A stretch of 64,000 bases of DNA, from positions 62,001-126,000 of the forward strand of contig JACQYS010000003.1 of the NCBI GenBank assembly GCA_016208105.1, written 5' to 3'. Under the pieces are notes generated by a model. The model worked only from the letters and a program-made list of their open reading frames with translations, was not told the origin of the DNA and did not search any database. The position numbers and the translations under genes were made by a program. Below, one piece after another: positions 1 through 8,832 of this stretch. This DNA is from Desulfovibrio sp. Its GTDB lineage: Bacteria; Desulfobacterota; Desulfovibrionia; Desulfovibrionales; Desulfovibrionaceae. Each line of letters starts with the position of its first letter. Positions within the stretch are counted from its first letter, which is position 1.

Positions 1-1374
1 GGCGCGGTATATGCCGGGAGAGCCGGGGACGCCCCCGGGGGGGCGGAACTCATGGAGCTGCCCTCCCACGAAGCCATTCTGGCTGACCCGAAGCTGCTCG
101 TTGAAGCGACGCTTCTGCTCGAACGCCATGTTCACCAGAACCGTCAGGTCGCGGTGCAGCAGTCAGGCGACCGCCACGTGTTCATCACCTCCCCAGGGGA
201 GGGGCTTGACGGGGCTGAACTGGACGAGCTCTATGCCTTGCCGTTCTCCAGGAAGGCTCATCCGTCCTATTCCCAGCCCATACCGGCCACGGAGATGATC
301 AAGGGCAGCCTGAACATCCACCGGGGCTGCGCTGGCGGGTGCTCCTTCTGCACCCTGGCCCTGCACCAGGGGAGAAAAATCCGCTCCCGCAGCCGCGAGT
401 CGGTTCTGGAGGAGGCCGGACGCCTGGCCGGGATGAAGGGATTTTCCGGAAGCATTAGCGACGTGGGCGGGCCCAGCGCCAATATGTGGGGCGGATACTG
501 CGCGGGGGAGATGGCCGAATGCAAGCGCCCCAGCTGTCTGACTCCAAGGATATGCAAGCATTTCCGGGTGGATCAGAAGGATTTCGTCAACCTGCTTGAG
601 GATGTGGGCGCAGTACCCGGGGTCAAGCATGTGCGCGTGGCCAGCGGCTGGCGCATGGATCTGGGCCTGGCGGACAAGGCGGCGCTTGGCAGGATGATCC
701 GGGAGTTCACCGGAGGCCAGGCCAAGGTGGCACCCGAGCACATGGGCGGGCGAATTCTGCGGCTCATGCGCAAACCCTCCTTTGCGGTGTTTGAGCAGTT
801 CACGGAGCTCTTCGAGCGTGAATCCGCAAGGGCTGGCAAGGAGCAGTACATCGTCCCCTACCTCATGAGCGCCTTTCCCGGCTGCACGCAGGAGGACATG
901 CGTGAATTGGCCGGGTGGCTTAAGTCCAAAGGCTGGAAGCCGAGCCAGGTGCAGTGCTTCATCCCTCTTCCGGGAACGGCTGCAGCGGCCATGTACTTCG
1001 CGGGAACCGACCTGGAGGGCAATCCGCTCCATGTGGCAACCACCGATGCCGAGCGCCTGAGCCAGCACGCCATCTTATCCCCGGAAAGGGACAATCGTCC
1101 GGGCCGGCCCGCGCCAGCCAGATCGAGCCGGCCTGCGCCAGCGCACCCCCGTGAAGGACGCAGGCCGGACCGGGTCGGAAAACACACGTCGAATCAGGAC
1201 TCGAAGCACGCGTCTGGCCAGGATGGGCGACGCCCGTCCAGTAAGGACTCGAAACGATCGTCTCATCCTGGCAAGACCCATGAACCCGGCCAGGACGAGA
1301 AGCGCAGGGCCGACCAGGACGCAAAGAGGATCGCGGGACGCGGCGGGAAGCGTCGCGGTCCCAAGGGAAGATAG
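1..1374 (+). CDS. ygiQ: YgiQ-family radical SAM protein, N-terminus outside window
   Basis: The reading frame is open to the first base, so only the C-terminal part of a YgiQ (UPF0313) protein is present; the family is normally about 600-700 residues. The radical SAM cluster motif C-x3-C-x2-C (CAGGCSFC) is encoded at 328-351, preceded by HRG and followed by an HQG motif typical of the family. YgiQ proteins are predicted [4Fe-4S]/S-adenosylmethionine enzymes whose substrate is unknown. The conserved C-terminal region ends near base 1080. After that come about 95 residues rich in Lys, Arg, Pro and Gln-Asp, which look like a disordered basic tail. Family assignment is firm; the biological reaction is not known. 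Confidence 0.9.
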   Translation, partial: GAVYAGRAGDAPGGAELMELPSHEAILADPKLLVEATLLLERHVHQNRQVAVQQSGDRHVFITSPGEGLDGAELDELYALPFSRKAHPSYSQPIPATEMIKGSLNIHRGCAGGCSFCTLALHQGRKIRSRSRESVLEEAGRLAGMKGFSGSISDVGGPSANMWGGYCAGEMAECKRPSCLTPRICKHFRVDQKDFVNLLEDVGAVPGVKHVRVASGWRMDLGLADKAALGRMIREFTGGQAKVAPEHMGGRILRLMRKPSFAVFEQFTELFERESARAGKEQYIVPYLMSAFPGCTQEDMRELAGWLKSKGWKPSQVQCFIPLPGTAAAAMYFAGTDLEGNPLHVATTDAERLSQHAILSPERDNRPGRPAPARSSRPAPAHPREGRRPDRVGKHTSNQDSKHASGQDGRRPSSKDSKRSSHPGKTHEPGQDEKRRADQDAKRIAGRGGKRRGPKGR

Positions 1375-1538
1375 CCCCGCATCTCTTGTTTCTTGCTGCT
1401 GTTTTGTTCTCGCCAAAGAAAAACGAAATCCTCACGTAACCGACTCATTTTGCGTTGCCTTTCCTGAAAAGAGTGGTATGCGGGCGATAAGACTCCGAAG
1501 TTCGTTTGTCATCCAACCGCTCAACAAGGAGGCACGGC

Positions 1539-1790
1539 ATGCTCGGACTGTTCACTCTTCCCGTTCTGGATGGCGAGACAGGCGAAATAATCGGCATGAC
1601 CCCCCCGAATATGGGCATGATTACAAATTTCGGCGCGATCTTGCGATACGAGGGGTGTGGATTCACCTTCCTGGATGATAATGGGATCGTTTCCGTGCAT
1701 GACGCGGCCAGGCCCTGGGTGGAGGAGGAAGAAGCCAAAAGATGGGGGTTCGCCCCGGCTACCCGCTTGACTACCGCCATCGCGGTCTAA
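1539..1790 (+). CDS. Small hypothetical protein (83 aa)
   Basis: I do not recognise this protein. The ATG at 1539 is chosen because an AGGAGG Shine-Dalgarno sequence lies about 6 bases upstream; an in-frame ATG at 1506 has none. The product is 83 residues, begins MLGLFTLPVLDGETGEIIG and has no signal peptide or membrane segment. It carries a Gly/Met-rich middle and an acidic EEEEAK stretch near the C-terminus. It sits 163 bases after the ygiQ-like gene and 42 bases before msrAB, so it may be co-transcribed with the latter. The strong ribosome binding site is the main support for it being real. Confidence 0.6.
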   Translation: MLGLFTLPVLDGETGEIIGMTPPNMGMITNFGAILRYEGCGFTFLDDNGIVSVHDAARPWVEEEEAKRWGFAPATRLTTAIAV

Positions 1791-1832
1791 TCTTAAGGCT
1801 TTACAACCCAGTAACCAAGACGGTGGTAACGG

Positions 1833-2951
1833 ATGTTCATGCGCGCGACAGGCTGGTTTTTGACCCTCATCGCGGCCGGATGTGTCTGGCCGCTTGGAGA
1901 TGGAGCCATGGCGGTGACTGCGGAAGAATTAAGTCCCAAGCCCGGCGAGGCCGTGGCCACATTCGCCGGGGGCTGCTTCTGGTGTACCGAGTCCGACTTC
2001 GAGAAGCTCCAGGGGGTCACCCGCGTGATCTCGGGCTACTCCGGCGGCAAGGAGAAGAACCCCACCTACCAGGATGTCTCGGCCGGAGCCACCGGCCATC
2101 TGGAGTCCATCCAGCTGTATTTCGATCCCAAGAAGGTGAGTTACGCCGATCTGGTGGAGTATCTGTGGCAACACATTGACCCCACCGACGCCGGAGGGCA
2201 GTTCGTTGACCGGGGCAAGCAGTACCGGTCGGCCATCTTCTACCACGACGAGGAACAGCGCAAAGTTGCCGAAGAGTCCAAGGAACGCCTGGCCAAGTCC
2301 GGGAAGTTCGGCAACAAGGCAATAGTTACCGAGATCCTTCCTTTCCAGTCCTTTTATCCAGCGGAGGACTACCACCAGGATTACTTCCGTAACAATCCGG
2401 TGCGCTACAACTACTACCGCTGGGGCTCCGGCCGCGACCAGTTCCTGAAAAAGACGTGGGGAGACAAGCCGGAGACCAGCAAGAGCACAAGCGAGCCTGT
2501 CGCTCCGCCCAAGCCCTTCAAGAAGCCCAGCGACGACGAACTCAAGAAAACGCTCAGCCCCATGCAGTACAAGGTGACCCAGCACGAGGGGACCGAGCAG
2601 CCTTTCAAGAACGAATACAACGACAACAAGCGCCAGGGCATCTATGTGGACGTGGTTTCCGGAGAGCCGCTCTTTTCCTCCCTGGACAAGTTCGACTCCG
2701 GCACGGGCTGGCCGAGCTTCACCCGGCCTTTGGTGCCCGGGAACATCGTGGCCAAGGAAGACAGGACGCTGTTCAGCGTGCGTACCGAGATACGTTCCAA
2801 ATTCGCGGATTCGCACCTGGGCCACGTATTCGAGGACGGCCCCCCCCCCACTGGCCTGCGCTACTGCATGAATTCGGCGGCACTTAAGTTCATTCCTGTC
2901 GAGGACTTGGAAAAAGAGGGCTACGGGCAGTACGTCAAACTGTTTCAATAG
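1833..2951 (+). CDS. msrAB: Fused peptide methionine sulfoxide reductase MsrA/MsrB, exported
   Basis: Bifunctional repair enzyme reducing both S- and R-methionine sulfoxide in proteins. The MsrA domain carries the catalytic GCFWC motif at about residues 47-51. The MsrB domain carries SGTGWPSF at about 289 and the catalytic-cysteine motif RYCMN at about 344. The MsrB part lacks the CxxC pairs of zinc-binding MsrB forms. A hydrophobic N-terminus ending near AMA suggests export or membrane anchoring, as expected for repair of envelope proteins. Residues 200-235 form a Lys/Pro/Ser-rich linker between the domains. ATGs at 1833 and 1839 are both possible starts. The YceI gene follows 9 bases after the stop, so the two are probably one operon. 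Confidence 0.93.
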   Translation: MFMRATGWFLTLIAAGCVWPLGDGAMAVTAEELSPKPGEAVATFAGGCFWCTESDFEKLQGVTRVISGYSGGKEKNPTYQDVSAGATGHLESIQLYFDPKKVSYADLVEYLWQHIDPTDAGGQFVDRGKQYRSAIFYHDEEQRKVAEESKERLAKSGKFGNKAIVTEILPFQSFYPAEDYHQDYFRNNPVRYNYYRWGSGRDQFLKKTWGDKPETSKSTSEPVAPPKPFKKPSDDELKKTLSPMQYKVTQHEGTEQPFKNEYNDNKRQGIYVDVVSGEPLFSSLDKFDSGTGWPSFTRPLVPGNIVAKEDRTLFSVRTEIRSKFADSHLGHVFEDGPPPTGLRYCMNSAALKFIPVEDLEKEGYGQYVKLFQ

Positions 2952-2960
2952 GAACGCCGC

Positions 2961-3659
2961 ATGCGAACGAGCAGGGTATTGCTGATTCTTTTCGTGCTTG
3001 CCTGGGCTGGAGTGGCCGCGGCCGCGTCAGGGGATGCTTTGTCAGGTCCCACTCTCGTACTGGCCGGCGGGGAAGGGGTCCAGGTGGCCAAAACCTACAC
3101 CCCGGAACAGGGCGACGTCCGGCCAGCCCAGGGTGGAGCCATTGCGTCCTGGAGCTTCGACCCGGCGCACTGCTCCATAGTCTTTTTCGTCAAGCACATC
3201 TTGGCCAAGGTGCCGGGAAGCTTCGACGTCTACTCCGGGACCGTCCGGTTTGACCCGGCCAACCCCGAGGCCGGTTCCATAGACGTCAGCGTGGACTTAA
3301 AGAGCGTGAACACCGGCATCCAGAAGCGCGACGAGCACTTGAGGAGTCCGGACTTTTTCGATGTGGCCAAGTATCCGGCCATGTGGTTCGTCAGTCAGAA
3401 GATCGTGAAGAAGGGTGAGAACAAGTACGTGGCCGAGGGCGATCTGACCATAAAGGACGTGACCAAGCGCATCGAGCTGTCGTTCACCTTCCTGGGAACG
3501 AAGCCTTCTCCCATGGAAAAGGGGAAGCAGGTGGCGGGATTCGAAGCCACATTTTCCATCAATATGCTCGACTATCATGTGGGGGACGGCAAGTTCCAGC
3601 AGATGGGGGTGCTGGGCGAGACCGTGGACATCATCTTGAATATGGAGATGCTGCGGTAG
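2961..3659 (+). CDS. YceI-family periplasmic lipid-binding protein
   Basis: A 232-residue protein with a clear Sec signal peptide (hydrophobic segment then VAAAASG). It is followed by a spacer and a YceI domain from about residue 60 to the end. The domain shows the family patterns F-x2-H-x2-S-I-V-F-F-V-K, the SIDVSVD strand, RDEHLRSPDFFD and the LTIKDVT strand. YceI proteins are eight-stranded beta-barrels binding isoprenoid-like lipids in the periplasm. The gene lies 9 bases downstream of msrAB, suggesting joint expression with an envelope-repair function. A rho-independent terminator follows at 3713. The bound ligand cannot be told from sequence. Confidence 0.9.
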   Translation: MRTSRVLLILFVLAWAGVAAAASGDALSGPTLVLAGGEGVQVAKTYTPEQGDVRPAQGGAIASWSFDPAHCSIVFFVKHILAKVPGSFDVYSGTVRFDPANPEAGSIDVSVDLKSVNTGIQKRDEHLRSPDFFDVAKYPAMWFVSQKIVKKGENKYVAEGDLTIKDVTKRIELSFTFLGTKPSPMEKGKQVAGFEATFSINMLDYHVGDGKFQQMGVLGETVDIILNMEMLR

Positions 3660-3712
3660 GCTGTCTTCCGCTGCTGCCTGAAGAGGCAAAACGCTTTTTA
3701 TGCCATGCGAAA

Positions 3713-3747
3713 GGGCCTCCGGGAGTCATCCGGAGGCCCTTGTTTTA
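3713..3747 (+). terminator. Rho-independent terminator after msrAB-yceI
   Basis: A perfect 10-bp stem GGGCCTCCGG/CCGGAGGCCC with a 7-base loop (3713-3739) is followed by TTGTTTTA. It lies between convergent genes. The T-tract favours the + strand, but the hairpin may also serve the minus-strand gene ending at 3748. Confidence 0.85.
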
Positions 3748-4200
3748 TTACTTCACCCGCTTGTACTCCACATATCCAGCCCTGGGGTTCGCACCGCCCG
3801 GCACCACATAGTAGAAAGTGAAGGCGTTCGCTCCTTCCATCTTGCCCAGGCGCAGACCCTCGGCGTGTCCGGCCAGGTAGAAGCTGACGTTGTCCTTGTC
3901 GATCACGCCGGAGAAGGAGTCCTTGCCCGGAGCCTTCCCACCCCATTCAATCGTGCCGTGGAATACGCGGCCTTCCTGCGCGGTTACCACCAGTCTGGCT
4001 GTCTTTTCTCCTTCGGCCTTGATGAAGCCGGTGCTTTTATGGTGCAGATGGAAGGGCCCCGCCTCCCATGTGCCAACCAGATTGGGTACGGCTGCCTGGG
4101 CTTGTTGGTTCAGCTTCTGTGGAGCCATGGAGGTCTGGGCCATGGCCGGGAGGCTCAGGCAGAGAGTCAGGAACGTTGCCGTAAGAAGGATTCGAATCAT
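3748..4200 (-). CDS. Hypothetical secreted protein (150 aa)
   Basis: Not recognised. The N-terminus MIRILLTATFLTLCLSLPAMAQ is a standard signal peptide with an AMA-Q cleavage site, so the product is periplasmic. The mature part of about 128 residues is rich in beta-strand patterns (GTWEAGPFHLHH, LVVTAQEGRVFHGTIEW, VSFYLAGH). It begins with a GTW strand, reminiscent of small lipocalin-like or calycin-like barrels, but that is only an impression. It has no cysteine in the mature part and no metal motif. It is transcribed convergently with yceI and lies 69 bases downstream of the dehydrogenase gene on the same strand, separated by a hairpin. Confidence 0.75.
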   Translation of the reverse strand: MIRILLTATFLTLCLSLPAMAQTSMAPQKLNQQAQAAVPNLVGTWEAGPFHLHHKSTGFIKAEGEKTARLVVTAQEGRVFHGTIEWGGKAPGKDSFSGVIDKDNVSFYLAGHAEGLRLGKMEGANAFTFYYVVPGGANPRAGYVEYKRVK

Positions 4201-4225
4201 TTCCGTGCTCCTTGCACAAAACGGT

Positions 4226-4267
4226 TGGGGATGAGCTCATTATTCTGTGCCCTAACGAGCATCCCCA
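4226..4267 (-). terminator. Hairpin downstream of the MDR dehydrogenase
   Basis: TGGGGAT-(GA)-GCTC pairs with GAGC-ATCCCCA across an 18-base loop, directly after the stop codon at 4269. Read on the minus strand it is followed by AACCGTTTTG, a weak T-tract. Plausible terminator isolating the downstream secreted-protein gene. Confidence 0.45.
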
Positions 4268-4268
4268 G

Positions 4269-5258
4269 TCAACGAATCTCCACCACCACCTTGCCCACGG
4301 CCTGGCCGCTGTCCAGGTAGTCGTGCGCCTGGGCTATTTCATCCAGCATGAATCGTTTTTCCGCCAGATGCGGGCGAAGTTTGCCCGCGTCAGCAAGGTC
4401 CGCGGCCAGAGAGAGTATGTCTCCGTGCCGCTCGCGGCCATCCCCGGTTAAAAGCGGCAGGAGCATGAACACCACGGTCAGGGTAAGACCCTTTGCGTGC
4501 AGCGGGGAAAGGTCGTGGCTGGAGCGGGTGTTGGTGGAAGCCACCACGCCCTTTGTGCGCACGGCCGTAAACGAGGTCTCCAGAGTGGTCCCGCCCACGG
4601 TGTCGAACACGGCGTCGAACCCCCGGTCGTTCGTAAGCCGGGCCACGTATTCGTCCACGGACTCCTGACGGTAGTTGATGATGTCGTCCGTTCCGAAGGA
4701 TGAGGCCAGCGCGGCCTTGTCGGGAGAAGACACGGTAGCGGCCACGCGCGCGCCATGGGCCTTGGCCAGCTGCACGGCCACATGCCCCACGCCTCCGGCT
4801 CCGCCGTGAATCAGGACATGCTGGCCCGGAGCCACGCGGGAGCGGTCGAACAGTGCTTCCCAAGCGGTGATGGTCACCAGGGGGAGGGCGGCCGCCTCGA
4901 CCATGGAAAGGGTCCGAGGCTTTTTTGCCACGAGCCTGGCGTCCGCCAGCATGTATTCGGCCAGGGCGCCGGGAATATCCCCGACGCCGCCCGGACAGCC
5001 GTATACTTCATCCCCGGGTTTGAATGGGTGGACTCCGTCGCCCACAGCCTCCACCACCCCGGCCATGTCCATGCCAAGGATGGCGGGCAGTGCGGGTGCG
5101 AAGGCCGGTTTCAGCTTGCGGATCTTAATGTCGATGGGATTGACGCTGCTGGCCGCCACCCGCACCAGTATGTGGCCGGGTTTCAGCGAAGGTTTTGGGA
5201 TGTCAGCCGGGCGGAAATCCGGCTTGTCGCCAAAGGTATGCAAGAGCATGGCTTTCAT
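4269..5258 (-). CDS. Zinc-independent MDR oxidoreductase (quinone oxidoreductase-like)
   Basis: A 329-residue medium-chain dehydrogenase/reductase of the NADPH:quinone oxidoreductase subfamily. The start at 5258 is set by an AAGGAG box 7 bases upstream; the frame is open for 13 more codons with no signal. The GroES-like N-terminal domain (GHILVRVAASSVNPID) is followed by the nucleotide-binding motif GGAGGVGHVAVQLA around residue 150 and a typical C-terminal cap. The structural and catalytic zinc cysteines of alcohol dehydrogenases are absent, which places it with quinone or enoyl reductases. The likely reaction is NAD(P)H-dependent reduction of a quinone or reactive alkene. No neighbour gives a substrate. 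Confidence 0.85.
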   Translation of the reverse strand: MKAMLLHTFGDKPDFRPADIPKPSLKPGHILVRVAASSVNPIDIKIRKLKPAFAPALPAILGMDMAGVVEAVGDGVHPFKPGDEVYGCPGGVGDIPGALAEYMLADARLVAKKPRTLSMVEAAALPLVTITAWEALFDRSRVAPGQHVLIHGGAGGVGHVAVQLAKAHGARVAATVSSPDKAALASSFGTDDIINYRQESVDEYVARLTNDRGFDAVFDTVGGTTLETSFTAVRTKGVVASTNTRSSHDLSPLHAKGLTLTVVFMLLPLLTGDGRERHGDILSLAADLADAGKLRPHLAEKRFMLDEIAQAHDYLDSGQAVGKVVVEIR

Positions 5259-5418
5259 GGATTCTCTCCTTAAGGCAAATGGGGTATCAAGACCCATGCC
5301 CCGCGAGTTCAGCCCGGGGAGGAGATGATACTATATGAGCCAAGCATACCAGCATTTGCGGGATAGGTCATGCGCCTTCCGGTGACGCAAGGGGGCTTAA
5401 GCGGAGTACATCATTATG

Positions 5419-5472
5419 GCGGATGGCCGGGGGAACCGCCGCCGGGTGGCTTCCGGTGCTCACCCGATCCGC
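5419..5472 (+). promoter_or_regulatory. Structured 5' leader candidate before the serine hydrolase
   Basis: GCGGAT (5419-5424) pairs with ATCCGC (5467-5472), enclosing a second stem CGGGTG/CACCCG (5443-5448 with 5461-5466) and a GC-rich arm. The structure ends 11 bases before the AAAGGAG ribosome binding site of the gene at 5497. It does not match a riboswitch class I can name; it could simply be GC-rich leader RNA. Confidence 0.25.
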
Positions 5473-5496
5473 TGTTCACCCCAAAGGAGTCTTTTC

Positions 5497-6687
5497 ATGA
5501 ACAGAGTCCGATGCCTCCTGTTGTTCGTTCTGGTCTGCTCAACCTCGCCCCTCGCATCCGGACCGGTTTTGGCGCAGGCTTCGCTCGACGCCATGCTGCG
5601 GCCGTATCTCGCCAGCCACGGCCTCCCGGCCCTGGCTGCCGCTGTGGTCAAAAACGGTGAGATAGTTGCCGCCGGGGCGGTGGGTACGCGCCGGATGGGG
5701 GCGGATGCCCCGGTGACATTGAACGACAGATTCCACATCGGCTCGGACACCAAGGCCATGACCGCTCTTCTCGCGGCCATGCTGGTGGAGGAGGGGGCGC
5801 TGCGCTGGAATTCGACCCCGGCCGCGGTCTTTCCTGAATTCGCACCCGGGATGGACCCCGGATTCGCCAAAGTCACCCTGGAACAGCTCCTGTCGCACTC
5901 GGGCGGCCTGCCCACGGACAACGAGGTCATCGGCGAGGTCTGGAAACAGGCGATGCTTCAGGGCGGAAATCTCGACACCATGCGCCGTTTCGTGGTTGAG
6001 GCATGGAGTACAATGCCGCTCGCCTCTTCTCCGGGGGCACGCTTCGAGTATTCCAACATGGGCTATGTCATCGCCGGGGCCATGATCGAGCGGGCCGCAG
6101 GAAGAACCTGGGACGAGCTGATGGTGGAGCGGATCTTTTCGCCCCTCGGCCTTTCCACCGCCGGGCTTGGTTGCCAGGCCTCTCTCGGCAAGGTGGACGC
6201 GCCCCTGGGGCACATAATGATTGACGGCAAGGCGCAGGCGTTGTTGGCAGGGCCCAACTGCGACAATCCTTCCATCATCGGGCCGGCCGGGATAGCGCAC
6301 CTGTCGATTCTGGACTTCGCCCGCTGGGCCTCCTGGAACGCGGGGGAGGGAAAACGCGGTCCGGCCCTGGTCAGCCCCAAAACCGCGCGCAAGCTGCATA
6401 CGCCGGTCATAGGCTTCACACCCAGGGAGGACGCCAAGCCGGGCACGCCGAAGATCAAGGGCGGATACGGCTTCGGCTGGGGGGTGGTGAAGATTGATTC
6501 CGTATCACATCCGCTTCTGCAGCACGGTGGGTCCAACACCTATAACCTGGCGCAAGTCTTGGTGGACACGAAAAAGAACCTGGCCGTGGTCATGGCCGCC
6601 AACATCGGCGGTGAAAAGGCCGACGAAGCCATGGGCATCCTGATGCGGGAACTGTACGCGAAATACGCTGTGGCGGCGAAGAACTGA
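5497..6687 (+). CDS. Secreted serine hydrolase, beta-lactamase class C/DD-peptidase fold
   Basis: A 396-residue protein with a signal peptide (MNRVRCLLLFVLVCSTSP, cleavage near VLAQA). It has the three penicillin-recognising catalytic motifs: S-D-T-K with nucleophile at about Ser83, Y-S-N at about residue 185, and H-G-G at about 343 in place of the KTG box. The HxG variant is common in esterase-like and D-aminopeptidase-like members rather than true AmpC. The start at 5497 follows AAAGGAG by 8 bases; a longer in-frame start at 5416 would bury the signal peptide. It probably acts in the periplasm on peptides, esters or muropeptides. It is transcribed alone, convergent with the M23 peptidase gene. 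Confidence 0.87.
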   Translation: MNRVRCLLLFVLVCSTSPLASGPVLAQASLDAMLRPYLASHGLPALAAAVVKNGEIVAAGAVGTRRMGADAPVTLNDRFHIGSDTKAMTALLAAMLVEEGALRWNSTPAAVFPEFAPGMDPGFAKVTLEQLLSHSGGLPTDNEVIGEVWKQAMLQGGNLDTMRRFVVEAWSTMPLASSPGARFEYSNMGYVIAGAMIERAAGRTWDELMVERIFSPLGLSTAGLGCQASLGKVDAPLGHIMIDGKAQALLAGPNCDNPSIIGPAGIAHLSILDFARWASWNAGEGKRGPALVSPKTARKLHTPVIGFTPREDAKPGTPKIKGGYGFGWGVVKIDSVSHPLLQHGGSNTYNLAQVLVDTKKNLAVVMAANIGGEKADEAMGILMRELYAKYAVAAKN

Positions 6688-6709
6688 AGGCTACGAGGCA
6701 TTTGAAGTA

Positions 6710-6730
6710 AGGGGGCCGCATGGGCCCCCT
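6710..6730. terminator. GC hairpin between convergent genes
   Basis: AGGGGGCC-GCATG-GGCCCCCT, an 8-bp stem with a 5-base loop between the stop codons at 6687 and 6739. The T-tract is poor on both strands, so it is a weak intrinsic terminator at best. Confidence 0.45.
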
Positions 6731-6738
6731 GAAGCCGG

Positions 6739-8037
6739 TTACTGGAACTTGCTGGTGATGTTGTCTTTTATCCAGTGCGAGTCCCACCATTCGATGGGCT
6801 GAACCTCGATGCCGTGGAGGATGACGCCGAAGTGCAGGTGATCGCCGGCAGCCAGGCCAGTGGCCCCGGTGTTGCCGATGATGGTTCCCCTCTTGACCTC
6901 GTCGCCTTCCTTGGCGCTTATCTGGCTCAAGTGCGAGTAGATGGTCTGCAAGCCCCACCCATGGTCGATGACCACGGCGTTGCCGTAGATGCCGAAGAAT
7001 CCCGTGAAGATCACCTTGCCCGCGTTGGCCGCGGGAATCTGGGCGTTTTCCAAAGAGGCCAGGTCCACTCCCAGGTGGGTCTCCTCGTCGATGCGCTGGT
7101 TCTTGTAGTTGTAGGTGCGCCCGTCTCCGAATCCGGCCCTGGGCGCGGCGTTCGGCATGCGCAGGAAGGGGCCCTCCCAGAGCATCTTGGGGGAGGTCTT
7201 CTTGGCGAACTCGTGGAGTTTGGCCACGTTTTCCTTGCGCAGGTCGCGGTTGACCTTCACGTAGAGCTGCACCGGGTCCTTGATGTCGGGATACATGGCC
7301 TCGAACTGGGGCATCTTGGACTGAAGGAATTCCTCGCCAACGTTTATGGTGTCGTGTTTGAACTTGGTGGCCTTGGCCTGGTAGCGGAAGGTGATGGACC
7401 GCTCGTTTCCGGCCGAGTCCTCGGCGTAGAGCTTGGGCTGGAACTTGGAGGGGTCCATGTTCCAGGGGTACACAAAAACGCAGGCGTAGTTGCCCGAATC
7501 GAGCTTATAGCCGGGGAAGAAGTACTCCCCCACCTGGACGCCTGAGCGCTCGACATCCTTGTTCACCTGATAAACCACTCCGCAGGCTCCGCCCTGCTTG
7601 ATGATATGCGCCTGGGACAGAACGCTTATCACCGGAGCCCTGTTGTCCAGGGTCATGGTCTTGGTGATGCGGGTGGTGTTGCCCGCGCTGAAATTGAACA
7701 CGGACTTGTCCGTGACGACCAGCACCAGGTCGAATTGACCTTCGCGCAGACCGGCCTGGTCCAGGCTGAACTTCTCCTGGATTTCGCGCGGCGCCCCGTC
7801 GTAGTTCTTTGAAATAACGGTAGTTTCCTTCTGGGCCTGGAGCACGGACACCTTGAGGGTCTTGATTCCCGAGCCAGGGTCCTTGGCCGTGGCCAAGAAC
7901 TCGCGCTTGCTGCCGGTGACGGCCCTGTCCGGCGAGAGGACCACTTCGGGGGCGGCCATGTCTCTGGTGAAGAAATACGCGCCGATGCCAAGACCGACGA
8001 GGATCAGCAGAAGAAGAAACGAGAGAAATTTGCCCAT
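6739..8037 (-). CDS. M23-family (LytM) peptidase, membrane-anchored
   Basis: A 432-residue protein. The start at 8037 places a single N-terminal transmembrane helix (FLSFLLLLILVGLGIGAYFF) right after MGK; the frame could be extended to 8121 but no ribosome binding site is evident for either. The long periplasmic middle (residues 30-310) is beta-rich and Ig-like. The C-terminal LytM domain keeps the zinc ligands H-x3-D (THLGVDLA, about residues 321-325) and HLH (about 400-402). An intact site means an active DD-endopeptidase acting on peptidoglycan cross-links is likely, rather than a degenerate activator. It is divergent from the hydrogenase-protease gene. Confidence 0.87.
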   Translation of the reverse strand: MGKFLSFLLLLILVGLGIGAYFFTRDMAAPEVVLSPDRAVTGSKREFLATAKDPGSGIKTLKVSVLQAQKETTVISKNYDGAPREIQEKFSLDQAGLREGQFDLVLVVTDKSVFNFSAGNTTRITKTMTLDNRAPVISVLSQAHIIKQGGACGVVYQVNKDVERSGVQVGEYFFPGYKLDSGNYACVFVYPWNMDPSKFQPKLYAEDSAGNERSITFRYQAKATKFKHDTINVGEEFLQSKMPQFEAMYPDIKDPVQLYVKVNRDLRKENVAKLHEFAKKTSPKMLWEGPFLRMPNAAPRAGFGDGRTYNYKNQRIDEETHLGVDLASLENAQIPAANAGKVIFTGFFGIYGNAVVIDHGWGLQTIYSHLSQISAKEGDEVKRGTIIGNTGATGLAAGDHLHFGVILHGIEVQPIEWWDSHWIKDNITSKFQ

Positions 8038-8322
8038 ACTGTGCCGGAGTGGTTGTTTAAGGTGCTGCGCACTGTTCGGCGCGGGTTTCGACCTAGTAAC
8101 GTGGCGGGGGGGAACGCGCAAGAGGTCTCGGCTCTAAGGGCCTCTCCTTCGGCCCTTGCCGGGTCGCTGTGCGCTCGTGCCTCGCCGGTGGATCTGGCTG
8201 ATGCTTGAGTATGCCTTGGCGTAGGAGAGATGCTGGGCGAGTCAGCCGGAAACGGAGGTGGGGATCACCGGGAATAAAGGTCCCGGCTTGATAAACCGGA
8301 CCGGCGCGGGTAGCACCGCTGC

Positions 8323-8799
8323 ATGAAGATTCTCGTCATGGGCATAGGAAACACGCTGTTGGGCGACGAAGGGGTGGGCGTGTACGCCCTGCGCGAGCTG
8401 GAATCGCGCTCATGGCCGGAGGGGGTGGAATTCCTGGACGGAGGCATTTTCAGCCAGGACTTCTTCCACCTCTACCAGGACTACGCCTGGCTGGTGGTGC
8501 TTGACTGCGTGAAGGCCGGAGGTAAGCCTGGAGAGCTTCACCGGCTGGGCGAGGCCGATCTGGCCAAGGCCAGCCGTCAGGCTGTGGGCGTGCACGACTT
8601 CGGCATGCTCGATTCGCTCACCTTTGCCGAGGTGTTGGGCGGGCAGCGGCCCAGCCTGGTGGTTCTCGGCGTGGAGCCCGGGGAGATTGGCTGGTTCGAA
8701 GGCCTGACCCCTGCCGTTGCCGAAGCTTTGCCCCGTCTTGTGGACGCTGCGACCCGCGAAATACGTACGCTCCTGGACGGCGTGGTGCAAAACGGGTAA
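8323..8799 (+). CDS. Hydrogenase maturation protease (HycI/HyaD/HynC type)
   Basis: A 158-residue endopeptidase that trims the C-terminus of a [NiFe]-hydrogenase large subunit after nickel insertion. It begins with GIGNTLLGDEGVGV, the family's N-terminal signature carrying the first nickel ligand (Glu). The second (Asp in VVLDCVKAG) and third (His in VGVHDFG) are also present. No hydrogenase structural gene is in the window, so it must act on a hydrogenase encoded elsewhere. No clear Shine-Dalgarno precedes the ATG. The next gene, an RND adaptor, starts 33 bases on, which could be incidental co-transcription. Confidence 0.9.
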   Translation: MKILVMGIGNTLLGDEGVGVYALRELESRSWPEGVEFLDGGIFSQDFFHLYQDYAWLVVLDCVKAGGKPGELHRLGEADLAKASRQAVGVHDFGMLDSLTFAEVLGGQRPSLVVLGVEPGEIGWFEGLTPAVAEALPRLVDAATREIRTLLDGVVQNG

Positions 8800-8832
8800 T
8801 AGCGCGCAAAACGTTATTCCCGAGGCCAACGC

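Noticed and set aside
5371-5400. GACGCAA motif suggesting a c-di-GMP (GEMM) riboswitch
   Set aside because: The companion GGCAAACC...GAAA part and the following AGCC element are missing, so only a 7-base chance match remains.
8038-8322. Possible structured RNA or riboswitch between the M23 peptidase and hydrogenase protease genes
   Set aside because: GC-rich with several short stems, but no conserved boxes (cobalamin, glycine, SAM, nickel-type) could be recognised.
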